Of a DNA stretch of 64,000 nucleotides, positions 45,473 to 57,085 are shown one piece after another. Within the stretch, counting starts at the first letter, position 1. Each line of letters starts with the position of its first letter. The translations under genes were made by a program, and so were the position numbers. A model generated the notes under the pieces. It was given only the letters and a program-made list of their open reading frames with translations. It was not told the origin of the DNA and searched no databases. The DNA is from Pseudophaeomoniella oleicola (taxonomy: Eukaryota > Ascomycota > Eurotiomycetes > Phaeomoniellales > Phaeomoniellaceae), in contig QWDQ01000031.1 in assembly GCA_003868215.1 (NCBI GenBank), forward strand, positions 124,001 through 188,000. Reading direction: 5' to 3'.

Positions 45473-46405
45473 AAAGCCAATTGACCTTTCCGGGCAATTT
45501 AAGCCATCAAGGGCTTGTCGCCGTGGTTCAAGCTTCTTGTTATCTGTCTCATCATCTTTCATCTTCACCTGTCGCAAAAGCGCATTATATTTGAGCATTA
45601 CCCGGCGTTTTTCCCCGCATAAAACGGCAATATATGATATCGACCTTAGACCAACCGCGTACACGAGGGGGTTTGGCTATGTCGACAACATGTCTATCCT
45701 AACAACACGATGGGCATTGTACATTATGAGGTTTTATGTATGAAAACCGGGAATATCGACACTTGCTGTCTACGAATCCTGCGATGAACACCAATGAATC
45801 CACGGCGCTGGCGTTTCTAGCATCCTATCGTTTCAACCCGGGGGTTGTCACCTGTAATTCGAAGAACGGCTGGTGAAATTTCCGTTCGAACTCTACCTTG
45901 AGGTTGTTACCCGCTTTTGTTTGAGATATCCACCTTTTTGTTTCTTTCTCCTCAAGATACCTCGTTTGTCCATTTTGCTATCAGTTTATTGAGTCCGGAG
46001 GAGGAAAGGATTCTGGCGGAGGAGGTAGTAGTGTGGCCATGAACTGAAAAGGAGAGCAGCCAGTATCCCTCGTCGTTTGTCTTCTATCTATCGTTGCGAG
46101 ACCTCAAAAAATTTGTCAAATCATCATCATCCACTGTGTTTGATTTCAAAGGAAAAGGGGGAGGTGCATTGTATATCATGTTTTCCCCTCGCTCCGAGGA
46201 TACATAAAGCCGGCCACCCCTTTTTCTGTGTATATTATTAGTCTTTATACAAAATAGTCAGTCATAGTTGAAGTCCTTTCTATTGTACCGATATCAAGCG
46301 TTCAAGGGTGAAAGCTCCCCCACATTACATTGTCTGTTTCTCAACACCACGCCCAAGGTATTCCCAGCTCAAGGATGCTTGGAGCAGAGACGGGAGGGCC
46401 TATCA
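45473..46405. other. Convergent 3' spacer
   Basis: 0.93 kb between the C2H2 factor and the ASCH-like gene, which are transcribed toward each other. Nothing but presumed 3' UTR sequence seen. Confidence 0.4.
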
Positions 46406-46630
46406 TCAGCCGCTCTTTTCAGCCCTATTTCGTTTCAAGCGTACGTTCTTCTCCTCCTCATGCCGATGCGAGTCAGAGAGTGAGGCGGACCGTTTGTTTC
46501 GGTTCATTGGTTGCTTAGAGAAGAAAGCTCGGATATCTGGAGCATTCAATAGGAGTCGAAAATAACATGAAAATGCGGTGAAAGGAAAATACCTTTTTTT
46601 CCAGGATCGTTCCCCTTTGGCAAATTTTCC

Positions 46631-46661
<31 letters not shown>

Positions 46662-47115
46662 TGGGCCAGGCTGGCATAGAATGATCTAATATTATGGCAG
46701 TAGTCTTCATGTCTCTTAGGTCAAGAGCCATTTTCTCCTTGACATAACAATATTTCTGCGGTGCACCACGCAGCCAGCCCTTTTCTTTCAACTGCAGCAG
46801 AGTGACAGGATTGTCCAACGCCTCCAGTTTCAGAATCTCGTACGCGAATTTGGCATCGGCCATCTTCCCTTCGTTGAAGTCGGAATTTCGAACGAAACCG
46901 CCATCGGTGGTGACTTCGCCCGGACGCTTCCCGTTGCTGACTTCGGCGATGTACTTGATCGCAGAGACCGGGCTCGGCTCGTAGATCCAGAAACGCTTCA
47001 CGCAACTGGGAAGCAGGTATTTGCGAAATTCATGGTTCTTTTTCCGATTGACGATGTGGTCAAGATGTGGCTGGCAGATGGAAATGATTATGTCAGACTT
47101 GATGGTCAAGTCCAT
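46406..47115 (-). CDS. ASCH/PUA-like domain protein with PIP-box-like C-terminus
   Basis: Minus-strand exon 47115..46593 encodes most of an ASCH (PUA-like fold) protein: IISICQPHLDHIVNRKKNHEFRKYLLP, VKRFWIYEPSPVSAIKYIAEVSN, as in predicted RNA/nucleotide-binding ASCH proteins. Unspliced it would end after 189 codons. A GTATTT..CCAG intron (46592..46537, 56 nt) instead joins it in frame to 46536..46406, giving about 217 residues and a basic tail beginning KKDIRAFFSKQPMNRNKRS. The IRAFFSK piece resembles the hydrophobic core of PCNA-interacting boxes, and the tail is open for 43 codons, so I prefer the spliced form. A nine-Asp run encoded by a GTC/GAC microsatellite precedes the junction. Function unknown; a role around PCNA is inference. 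Divergent from the dipeptidase gene. Confidence 0.68.
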
Positions 47116-47375
47116 TGGACCATGGAACTATCAATGAGGGAAGTCGATGTCTGTCAGCGTAACTTAGCATTAATTACTCGAGTCGTGTCAGGCGTTATCA
47201 GTGATATGATATGATATGATACGTACTTCAAGCTTATCAAGCAAGCATCCGGGGATCCCCACATAAGCCAAAGCTCGCCAACCACCTCACCTTGATCAAC
47301 TGATAACAACAGATTGCATTCCTCTACTCCTACTTCCAGCATTTGAAATCAGGTGTTATCAATCTTCTCTCCAGA

Positions 47376-48989
47376 ATGTCTGCGGAAAATGATCCTCTGC
47401 TGCCGAAATATCCCTCGGCTCCGGAGATTTCCGGTTATGGATTCTCGACACCGAGGAGGAACAATTCCGAGGAAGTGAGGTACGAGTCTAATGGAGATGG
47501 AAGCCTTTCTGATGGTAGGGATGATGGCTATGGAGAGCCGAGTTTGAAGACTTACGGGAGTTATGATGACCGCGGGCACAAGGAGGGAAGTGGAAACGGG
47601 AATTGGTTTGACCCAAACCACACATCAGAAGGGTCAGACAGATCGATGAGGAATACAGCCTTGAGTCAGATTTTCGGTCTATTCGCATTCGTTGTCTTCG
47701 TGGGCTTCCTCTTGTCTGCGTTGATCCCGGGAGGGCTACGATCGGACCCATCTCCTCTCCCGATCCCGGATCATAAACCACTCTCGATACCAGAGCGAGC
47801 GGTCAAGATCCTGCAGCACACGCCGCTGTTCGACGGACACAACGATCTCGCCATTTTCTTGCGTGCGGCCTATAAAAACAAGATCCACAGCCCGGAATTC
47901 AGATCCAAGTTCGAGTCCGGTGGCATGGAAGCCCACGTTGACATTCCTCGCCTGAAAAAGGGATTGGTCGGAGGTGCTTTCTGGTCGGCATTTGTCCCTT
48001 GTCCTGTCAATGCCTCGTATGACTTTTCCGACAAGACCTACGCTTCGGCAGTATCGACGACACTTTCGCAGATTGATATACTCCACTCGCTGCAGAAACA
48101 ATATTCCGACATCTTCATCCCGGCTACAACACCGCTCAACTCGGCCCTCTCCACCTTCCATGCAAACCACACGATCATCGGGTCCCTTTCGATCGAGGGC
48201 TTGCACCAGATCCCACCGTCAGCCCCTATGAGCACCTTGCGTCTGTACTATGCCCTCGGCGTCCGCGCGGCGACTCTGACCTGGAACTGCCACAACGTCG
48301 CCGCCGACGCCGCCATCATCTCCGACCTCGACCCCTCGACCGGCGAACCGACGATGATCGTCGCGCCGAAGACTCCGCGCAACGGCCTCTCGCCGGTCGG
48401 CCGCAAGATCATCCGTGAGATGAACCGGCTCGGCATGCTCGTCGACCTCTCGCACACCAGCTACTGGACCCAACTCGCCGTGCTCTCCAACACCACCTCC
48501 CTCGCCCCCGTCATCTACTCTCACTCCTCCTCCTTCGCCCTCTGCCCCCACCCGCGCAACGTCCACGACTCCCTCCTCCCCCTCATCCGCCACACCAACA
48601 GCCTAGTCATGATAAACTTCTCCCCCGACTTCATCAGCTGCACCCCTCCTTCCTCGCCCTCCTCCATCCCCCCCTTCTACCCCCCCAACTCGACCCTGCC
48701 CCACGTCCTCGACCACATCACCCACATCGGCGACGCGATCGGCTACGCCCACGTCGGCCTCGGCTCCGACTTCGACGGCATCGACTCGACCCCACGCGGC
48801 CTCGACGACGTGTCCAAATTCCCCGCCCTCGTCGAGGGCCTGTTGGAGCGCGGCGTCAGCGACAAGGACGTCGAGCGCGTCGTCGGAGGGAATTTGATCA
48901 GGGTCTGGCAGGAGGTCGAGAGGGTGAAGGAACGGATGGAGAGGGAAGGCGTACCGGAGGGCGAGGATGAGGTTGGTGGGATTTTTTGA
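47376..48989 (+). CDS. Membrane dipeptidase (peptidase family M19)
   Basis: Zinc dipeptidase of the renal-dipeptidase family that cleaves dipeptides outside the cytosol. One exon, 537 residues from MSAENDPLLPKYPSAPEI; a start 33 bases upstream in frame is less likely. Cytosolic tail of about 98 residues, one membrane segment (about 99-118, IFGLFAFVVFVGFLLSALIPGG), so probably type II topology, then the M19 domain. Metal ligands seen: His155 and Asp157 (DGHNDL), Glu274 (SIEGLHQI), His360 (VDLSHTS) and His383 (YSHSSSF); Asp in GLGSDFDGI completes the site. The domain ends at the normal place (VVGGNLIRVWQEVE). The 3' half (about 48240-48950) is markedly richer in C at third codon positions than the 5' third and than neighbouring genes. 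Confidence 0.93.
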   Translation: MSAENDPLLPKYPSAPEISGYGFSTPRRNNSEEVRYESNGDGSLSDGRDDGYGEPSLKTYGSYDDRGHKEGSGNGNWFDPNHTSEGSDRSMRNTALSQIFGLFAFVVFVGFLLSALIPGGLRSDPSPLPIPDHKPLSIPERAVKILQHTPLFDGHNDLAIFLRAAYKNKIHSPEFRSKFESGGMEAHVDIPRLKKGLVGGAFWSAFVPCPVNASYDFSDKTYASAVSTTLSQIDILHSLQKQYSDIFIPATTPLNSALSTFHANHTIIGSLSIEGLHQIPPSAPMSTLRLYYALGVRAATLTWNCHNVAADAAIISDLDPSTGEPTMIVAPKTPRNGLSPVGRKIIREMNRLGMLVDLSHTSYWTQLAVLSNTTSLAPVIYSHSSSFALCPHPRNVHDSLLPLIRHTNSLVMINFSPDFISCTPPSSPSSIPPFYPPNSTLPHVLDHITHIGDAIGYAHVGLGSDFDGIDSTPRGLDDVSKFPALVEGLLERGVSDKDVERVVGGNLIRVWQEVERVKERMEREGVPEGEDEVGGIF

Positions 48990-49574
48990 GTATATATATA
49001 GTACAAAATGGCTGTTTTTTCCCCTTCTTTCTCTCTGTAGCTACATTTTATCATGTACCTACTTACTTCCCTACAACTATCCATCCATCCATCTACCCAC
49101 CCACCAGTCTATTATCAACTTAATCTGTAATTATCTATATCCTAAACTCTAGCTAGCACCGCCAATATATTTCCTCTCTCTCTCTCTCTCTCTCTCTTCT
49201 ATTTCTATCCATTGCAAAATGTGCCTAGGTGCGCACCTTCAAGATCCTACATACAGCACGCGGTTGATTTATCATCAATTTCTTCACGTATTGGGATTAT
49301 GACGGATTGATAGACCTTGACAGACCGATGAATAGATTGATTTGTGCCAAAAAGGGGGGAAAAGGTGAACAAGTTCAGAACTATCGCACGCTATGTATGT
49401 AGTACTCTCAATAATAATGGAAAAACTGAAGGAGGATCCAGCAGCGAGCGAGCGTACTTGGTCACTCGTCAGACTCAAACGTCATGTTGGGAAAGGGGCC
49501 CTAGTCCAATACCACAACTGATCCTCCATCTCCAGCGTTAATTCGTTGAAACTCCAAACGTATCCATCTCGAAT
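48990..49574. other. Convergent 3' spacer with CT repeat
   Basis: 0.58 kb between the dipeptidase and the kinase, which converge. Contains CCATC repeats (about 49080-49100) and a CT-dinucleotide run (about 49172-49197). Presumed 3' UTRs. Confidence 0.5.
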
Positions 49575-51746
49575 TCATCTCCTCCTTGGGCTTCCTGGCG
49601 TGGATCCGCCCATCTCTTCATCCCCAGCCTCAACTCTAACCAAGACTTCTTCCAGGACCCCTTCTAGGAAGGAACCCACTTCGCCACCCATCCCAACTGG
49701 AGCTTCGTTATCCCTCTTCTCGATCTCACTGAAAACACCTGCTGCTTTGATAACGAGCTTACGGAGTTTCTCGTGGGAGTAAATTTGTCGTTGACGTAGC
49801 TCTGCGGCAGCATGAGTGGCGGGTTTGTTCTTATTGAGTTCCTTCAGAATATGGGTTCTTCGATTGAGCGCAGCTTGTAGGGCTGGAAGGATCACCGAGT
49901 TCAGAGCGGTCATTTCTTGAGTCGAAGAGTCGGTTGGAAAAGCGACATTCGAAGACGATGACTCGGTACTTTTGCGAGGCTGAGGTTCCGAGGGAGTATG
50001 TTCTGGTAGATACTGTTGAGGGGTTGATTGAGATGTCTGTAGGCCGCTTGATTTGTGAGGGAAAGATGGAAGTGGTTGTTGACCTGTAGGCTTTGATGCT
50101 GGCGGCGCGGGTTGATGTGCCACTTTTTGTAAGACAGGCCCTCGACCAGGGTTACCCTTGAAAGGGGGAATCTCTGGAATATACATGGGCGATGATTTTG
50201 CTAACGGCTCCTTAGACGGTGGAGCAGGAGCGGCCCTCTCCGGCTGTCGCTCATGATCAAGTGGTGATGAGCCTAAATTTATAGAACTGATTTCTCTCGC
50301 TAAATTCGCTTGCAATTCCCTGTCGTATTCAAGAGAACCAGGGCTATCCTTGAGGACCGGGGCCGAAGGTCTTGTAAGATGATTTGGCGTCTTAATAGGG
50401 GACCTCTGCTCTGTGGGTGATTTCAACGGCGATAGTGGCAGTGGCACCTTAGCGGCGACGGTCGGTGACAGAGGAGTTCTGTCAGCGAAGACGTTCTTGA
50501 TTGGTGACTTGGGGGGAGATGCAGGTGGTTTAACAGTGTCTTGGAATTCCGACGAACGCTCTGAATCTTGTGAAGTACGGGTTGACCCGCTGGTCCTCGA
50601 ATTCGCAGCTGCGTCGGTCATGGGACGGAGACCCCCTCCCCTGCCACCAACAGGCCGGACCGTGCCAAAATCCCACAAATCTTGTTCTTCTTCACTTGGT
50701 CGATGAGCCTCGTGCCGAGGATAATCATCTTCATCCTCCTCTGATCTATTTCCATGAACCGCTTGCCACCTTTCATACCGTTCAATGAGTTCCGTTAGAT
50801 ACGTTGTCTTCTTCGCTCGTTTGACAAATGGATGTTTCAGCAATTCTTTCGCCGAAGGTCGTTCTCTTGGGTCCTTTCGCAGGCATAGTTCTACAAAATC
50901 TTTGAATGGTTTGCCAAAGTTCCCTTCCAAGATCGGTGGTGGGTTCTTGGGTATGAGGAAAAGAACTTTCATGGGATGAATGTCGGAATACGGAGGCTCT
51001 CCCATCGCCATTTCTATGGCTGTGATCCCCAATGACCATATGTCAGCTTTGTGGTCATAGCCAGACTGCTTGATAACTTCGGGGGCCATCCAAAAAGGTG
51101 TCCCGACAAATGTATTCTTCTTGGTCATGGTAGCCGATAACTGTCCGGAAACTCCAAAGTCTGCCAGCTTGACCTGGCCATTGGCTCCGAGAAGTATGTT
51201 TGCGGCTGCAGCATAGTCAGCAGATGGTATTCTCAACTTCATGCTCTAGATACCGACCTTTTATATCCCTATGCAACTTCTTGTCGCTGTGCAAATAATC
51301 CAACCCCAACAGTAACTCCCTAATGATAATCGTGATGTATTCCTCATGTATAAGGCCAGGGCGCATGAGATCTGAGCAACTGCCGCCAGAACAGAATTCC
51401 ATGACGATCCACAAATCGGAGCCCTTGAGAAAGGACCCATGGTACCTTGTCACGTAAGGAGAGTTGAGCTCCGACAGAATGGCGATCTCTTGTATAATAT
51501 CTTCCACCTCATCTTCGGCGTTCTCGACGTCGATGATTTTTATAGCCACGGATTGCCCAGTTCGTTTGTCAACCCTGAAATCGTGGGGTCAGCGATACCT
51601 TTGCGCAGGCGCAGCAGACATACCCTTTATAAACTTTACCAAAGCTACCGCCACCTACAGAGCTGGTCAGTTCGACCGATCTCCCCGAGACTGGAAGATG
51701 CCTTACCGATGCACGCCTGTTTGGTGTACAGCGCCTCTGGGTCCAT
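49575..51746 (-). CDS. GCK-III (MST3/4-like) Ste20-family protein kinase
   Basis: Serine/threonine kinase of the germinal-centre-kinase III class; fungal relatives act in septation, polarity and STRIPAK-linked signalling. Minus-strand exons 51746..51707, 51654..51624, 51574..51258 and 51205..49575 give about 672 residues. Very short first exons rebuild the P-loop ([19 protein letters not shown]) with ATP-binding Lys36 (VAIK). Catalytic Asp127 (LHRDIKAAN, restored across intron 3), DFG Asp145 and GTPFWMAPE activation segment are all present. [13 protein letters not shown] and KELLKHPFV are GCK-III-like. The C-terminal half is Ser/Pro-rich with a conserved helical end ([23 protein letters not shown] ... 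[11 protein letters not shown]) that may be the dimerisation region. The start is the first in-frame ATG after a stop; an upstream exon cannot be excluded. Confidence 0.92.
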
Positions 51747-52859
51747 GTCGGTCTGACTGCTGCAATCTGACGAACCACGGAATATGCCCAATTGAGGAGG
51801 CTGGCTTTAGAGTGTATAAGAACCCAATGCCAACCTCAACAGCGGCCTCTCCTCTCCAATATGAGCGGTAGTGTTGAGACCTAAAGCTCTAAGGGTTCTG
51901 AACGATTTCGTTGCTTCTGATATGGTCTATGAAAGCTGACGTTGCAGAAAATCGTTCGATCGGATGACTTCAGCTGTCAGGCAGAGGCGCTATCGAGGGG
52001 CTTGAAAACTCGAGATGACAGAAGTTCGTAGCTGTACAATCGAATAATTTGCAGAAGGAACGATCTGAGAATCGAAATCGTACCTGGCTTTGTTACCTGT
52101 ACGTATGGCGTCCAGGTCTGTCACCAGGTTCTTCGGTTCTTGTTTGATTCTAAGGAAATCTCGTAATAGTGGTGTCGAGATGTCAGTTTGCACAAAGCCT
52201 AGCAGATTTGGATTCTGGCCGTATGAAGCCATACTACTTTTGTGACTGTGTAAGAGGAAGGCAAGGTGTCAATATAAACAATGATCCTATGCGGGGATGG
52301 CCGCGGCGCGGCGCGTCACGTTCCTGCCAAGGCCTACACTCGGGGACCAGTGACCATGACAATCTATGGAGTGATTCATCGATGGTCAACGATCACAGGA
52401 ATCTTTGAGTCGTGCGTTCCTGATATAACTACGTTGCGAGAGGACGAAGAAAACGAAAGGACTACAGATCACGCGATTCTATAAGTCCTTCGTCACTTGG
52501 TCTAGCTATATTTGATTGTTCAGGTACCGACGTCCAGCCCAGCGAGGTGTTGATCACCTTGAATGATTTGACTATGGAGATCATGACATCCATATTTAAT
52601 TGGATGTGCGCGATATGCCACGCTACTTACTAGTTCATGCGAAGCTATCATCAGTCAATACATGCCTTGTTCTGGCATCTGATGAGTGACTGAGTCCATG
52701 ATTCGAATGCCTTGTAACAGGCTGAGGACTCCAGTCAAACTTCTCCTTCCACTGACCGCAATTCCTTCCTGTTGTTAAAGCTATTAATGCCCGTACCGTT
52801 TCGTGAACACCGTGTAAGGACCCCATCAAATCTGACCTTCCAAGAACCCTTTGATGAGA
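51747..52859. other. Kinase promoter/leader with an upstream 80-codon ORF
   Basis: 1.1 kb upstream of the kinase on the minus strand. It contains an open frame 52232..51990 on the minus strand (MASYGQNPNLLGFVQTDIS...), with no known domain. It lies in the likely kinase leader and could be an upstream ORF or an unspliced 5' exon. The remainder is not distinctive. Confidence 0.4.
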
Positions 52860-54501
52860 CTATTCATCTTCGACAAACTCAATCATAACTGTTCCGTTTT
52901 TCAACCCTGCATCTTCGATAGACTCGCCCAAGGAATCGATCAGGTTCTTCCCTGAGAATATAAGATCGAAACCGACCCCTCCCTTACCTTCCAACGGGGA
53001 AGCTTTCAACCACTCGTAGATCCTACGCACAGGGTCCGATAGTGAGAACTTCCTGATCACACGGCCGCCAGGGTGTCGGAAAGCAATGCGTGTTGTTTCT
53101 GGACCTTGTCCGGGTTCAGTATGTGGGTTTGTTGAAGATATCGCGTCGAATGGTTTCGATGCAGCCACTGGCTCCATCTCTGCCACTGCAGCAGTGTCTG
53201 CTGCCTCATACATCTCATCGTCTTCCAAGTCAATCACTTCCGAAGCTTTTCCTTTACCCTTTCCGAGTTCGGGTATGCTTCTCGTGAGATCATCGGGATC
53301 TACATGTCTCGAAGAAGCAGCTTGTCCTTGCATACTTGCCTTGAGAGCCAGCTCAAGCTGTTCTTCTTCGGATAATTGGGAGATCTGCTGGTCCTTTCTG
53401 ACTTCAGGCTTCCTCCTTGCTACGGGCATCTTCGCATTGGAATGCAGACTGTATCGGTCTAGAAATTCGTGAAGTTGAATCAAGAAATCAGCAGCCTTCG
53501 GAGGAGGCGGACCGGACCAACTCTTCACTTGCTCCCCAGTTCTAGGATCCACGATGGCGATGTGTGGATATGCATCTGGGTTCTCGTGATTCTGAAAGTA
53601 ATACTGGAGATATTGTGCGGCCCTAGGGTCATCCTTCGTGTATTGCATAAAGATGAAATGCTCCTTGATTGTCTCGACAATTGCCTCATCCTTCCATAGG
53701 TCCCGATTCAATACCTGACAATCGAATATTGAAGGATCCTGTATGTTGACAAGCAGCCATTTCTTTTGTTCTTTGCCGTCGTCTCGCGCTTCATCCCATG
53801 AACGAAGGTACATTAAGTCGAAGGGTGGTCTGTAAAGCTCGGCTAGCAGATTTGACTTCCTTGAAGCTTCTGATGTTGCTGTAGGACCTCGAGAGGACGA
53901 GCGGCTTTCGGCAGCCTCGCTGTTCCATATCGATGGCGTTGGTTGGTTGAAAATACCTGGGCGGCCTACATGAAGCATTAGATATCATTCAATACCAATA
54001 ATTTGCGCAATACATACCCGCTGTACGCCTATTTTGAACAGCACGCATTTGTTGCATGACAGCCCCTGGAAGGTCGTCAAAGTCGGTATCTGCACCAGGG
54101 CCGACCAATGTCTCCGCCTGTCTCGCAATTGGCGCTCGCACGTTCTCCTCTTCATTCCGGTCCCCGTACATTTCCTCTTGCATTCGCCTTGCCATCTCCA
54201 GATCGGACTCGTACGTATCACGACCACCATTCCTATCGACTCTTGAGCCAGCGCCGGTCTCAGTCTCGTCATCTGAGTCTATATGCACAACGCCACTCGG
54301 ATCTTCGTAAGCACTGGACCGAGGCGCTTGCTGCGTTGATGCTGTCGAGGTGGTTTGTGCAGAAAGATCAGCGCCGCCATTTTCATAATACAGAGTGATT
54401 GCTTGGTTGAGATCCCCATCGGCGAGCTGAGCATATTGAGATGCAACACTAGTTGTTGCGCCTGTAATGCCAACAATATCGGCTACAATATCGTCTGCCA
54501 T
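52860..54501 (-). CDS. UBA-UAS-UIM-UBX domain protein (Ubx5/UBXN7-like)
   Basis: Adaptor that links ubiquitylated substrates to the Cdc48/p97 segregase. Minus-strand exons 54501..54018 and 53965..52860 (51-nt intron) give about 529 residues. Order: N-terminal UBA-like domain (about 3-42, VADIVGITGATTSVASQYAQLADGDLNQAITLYYE), acidic linker with MARRMQEEMYG, then the UAS thioredoxin-like domain (LYRPPFDLMYLRSWDEARDDGKEQKKWLLVNIQD ... NPDAYPHIAIVDPRTGEQVKSW), a UIM (SEEEQLELALKASMQGQ), and a C-terminal UBX domain (TRIAFRHPGGRVIRKFSLSDPVRRIYEWL ... TVMIEFVEDE). This full set matches Ubx5/UBXN7, implicated in cullin-ligase and replisome unloading steps. UBX loop residues that contact Cdc48 are only partly conserved (no clear FPR), so affinity is uncertain. 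Confidence 0.92.
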
Positions 54502-55130
54502 GGCTGAGTAATTTGAGGAAGTGTCACTACTCTGAGTGTGGAAGTGAAGCGCTCTGATAAGTAGTGAGCTTGGTAATTCTACCCCGCTAGACGAACGCCT
54601 TCATCAATCTAAGGGAAAGCAAGGGTCATGAAAGGAAAACAGAAACCGTTGAACCTGCTTGGAGAAGTTATCATTATGGTAGAAATAATTGTCAAGATAT
54701 GACAAACAGTTGCGACAGCGTGGGCAAACACGGCTTGCTCTACCGTTAGAAATCGGCAGAAGACCATAGGCACGACAGTGACGCACTGTAATGATTTATT
54801 CGCTTCACCTGCTCTACTTGTTACCAGTCGGCCCATCGGTGGAATCGATTTACTTCGCTTTATGGCCGTTGTGTTCGCCGTATCACTTAATCATAGTCCC
54901 AGCGCGCTGGAAGAGAGATGTGGCTGGTGGGAATGGGCTGGACCCAGGGGCGCGTCAACTTACTTTCCCCCCTAGTCCCACATAATTCAATTAACGCGTC
55001 CTTCGCGTCAAGGGTAGGCGTGTCGTGAATCTTCTTATGTCCGAGGGCCACGCACCTTCTCATCTCTACACACAAACACCACAAGGAAGGTGCAGAGAAC
55101 AGCAATAGCGGCAAGAGCTCATCACCAGAA
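54502..55130. promoter_or_regulatory. Divergent promoter between UBX protein and Cdc6
   Basis: 0.63 kb between divergent genes. Contains AACGCGTC at about 54994 (an MCB-like ACGCGT, the site of MBF-type G1/S factors) about 140 bases before the Cdc6 start, plus a second GCGCGTC at 54952 nearby. Fits cell-cycle control of CDC6 but is based on short motifs. Confidence 0.45.
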
Positions 55131-57085
55131 ATGGCTCCTTCGATTCTAGGCAAGAGAACGAGAAGAAGTGCTGCACTTGAAGGTAATCATTTGCAACACC
55201 ACCAAATTTCAATGCACTTACTGATCAATTGTTACCAGATGCAACACCTTTGTCTGCGACACCCACTAAGCGCCGGCGAGCTCAACTTCCACACATACAC
55301 GCCGACGATGGAATATCACTGTCCGTACACATTGAAGAGGATGCATCTCCAATGGTCCTTGATTCCCCGCAGACCGATAAGAACGATGCTCGTAATGTAA
55401 CGAAAGTTACCCGTCAGAACAAACGTATCGCGCTCGCAGCAACCAAAGCGAACACTCAGTCAAAAGCCGAATCGGCTATTGCAACTCCAAAGAAGAACAG
55501 ATTCAAGGACGTATCGGACACAGAAAATTTGCAGACCCCCAAACGGGTTGTGAAGGTAATCGGTCGTCTAACGCCTCATGGTACCCGAACGCCATCTTCC
55601 ATTGCAAGATGCCCGTCTGTCTATGCTCCTGTGCGACAGCTCTTTTCCCAAAGTACCAATTCCGGGCGACTGATCGGTCGCGATGTCGAGAGAAGTGTCC
55701 TTGAGTCATTTCTGTCGAAGAACGTTGGTGAGAGACGTGGTGGATGTCTCTATATCAGTGGGCCGCCAGGCACGGGAAAGAGTGCTCTTCTGGAAGAGGT
55801 ACTTGGACAGCTATCCAACGATGCGATTGTCAAGACAATTCAGATCAACTGCGTCAGCATCAAAACGTCGAAAGATGTTTATTCCAAGCTCTTAGAGGAA
55901 TTATCACCAGCGTCTACTTCGGCAAAATCACCGGAAATAGTGCTCTCAACCATATTCGTCCCCAAGACGAAAGCCACGTCCAAGGTTTACGTCGTCATGT
56001 TAGATGAGATCGACCACTTGACTTCTGATTTCGAGGTTCTCGGCAAGCTGTTCGAATGGGCCTCGAGCAATCATTCTCGCCTGGTACTCATCGGTATCGC
56101 CAACGCTTTGGATCTGACCGATCGCTTCCTACCTCAACTTAAGAGCCGAAACATGAAGCCACAACTCCTACCTTTTCCATCTTATTCTGCTGCACAAATT
56201 AGCGCTATAATAACGAAACGCCTTCAGAGTCTCCTATCGGATGCTTCCCCGACACCAAGTTTCGTCCCTTTTGTGCATCCAGCAGCCATCCAATTATGCG
56301 CCAAGAAGGTCGCGTCTCAAACTGGCGATCTTCGTAAAGCATTTAGCATACTGCGAAAGGCTGTCGACTTGGTCGAGAAAGAAACGTTGGACAGGGAAAG
56401 CAAAGTGGCAGCTTTGCAGACGAGTCCATCGAAGCAGCCGTTGTCACCTAACCCAAACTTGTCCACTCCTAGCTCTACTATACCAACACCACCAGACTCC
56501 CCATCTCTAAAAGGTGACGAGCTGTCACTGAACACTCCACGCCACCCAAAATTCACGATTGAGAGTGCTCCACGAGCTAGCGTCGCTCACGTTGCTCGCA
56601 TTTCATCGGCGATCTTCAATAATGGAACGCTTCAACGACTTGGCGTACTGAATCTTCAGCAAAAAGCGGTGTTATGCTCACTTGTCGCTATCGAGAAGCA
56701 AAGGATCGCTCGTGTAAGAGATCGCGATCCATTCAGCACGCCATCCAAGTCTGCCAATACTGGTTCCCCAACAGTTCGAGAGATGTTCGATGCATATGCT
56801 GAGCTTTGCAAGAGGGACAACGTATTACATCCTCTCACAATCACCGAGTTCCGAGATGTAGTTGCCAATTTGGAGACCCTGGGTCTTGTCAGTGAATCCA
56901 AGGGCAAAATTGGTAGTTTCAAGAATGTTTCTATGACAACACCAACGAGAACGCCATCTAAGCTAGGAAGGGGAGGGGCTGAAGAGAAGCAAATTTGCAG
57001 CGCGGTCACCGAGAAGGAATTAGAAGAAGCGATCCAAGGACCAGGAATGGGGATTCTGCGGTCATTAATGACGAGTGTTTTATGA
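55131..57085 (+). CDS. CDC6: Cdc6/Cdc18 DNA replication licensing ATPase
   Basis: AAA+ ATPase that loads the MCM helicase with ORC and Cdt1 at origins. Exons 55131..55182 and 55239..57085 (56-nt intron) give about 632 residues. N-terminus is basic with several CDK-type sites (TPTKR, TPKKN, TPKR, LTPHGTRTP), as expected for a protein controlled by CDK-driven degradation or export. AAA+ core: GPPGTGKS Walker A at about 192-199, MLDEID Walker B at about 271-276, LVLIGIANALDLTDRFLPQL (sensor 1) and TGDLRKAFSILRKAVDL (sensor 2). C-terminal winged helix: NLQQKAVLCSLVAIEKQ and TITEFRDVVANLETLGLV. Initiator relative Orc1 would carry a BAH domain, absent here. An ACGCGT motif lies upstream. Confidence 0.92.
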
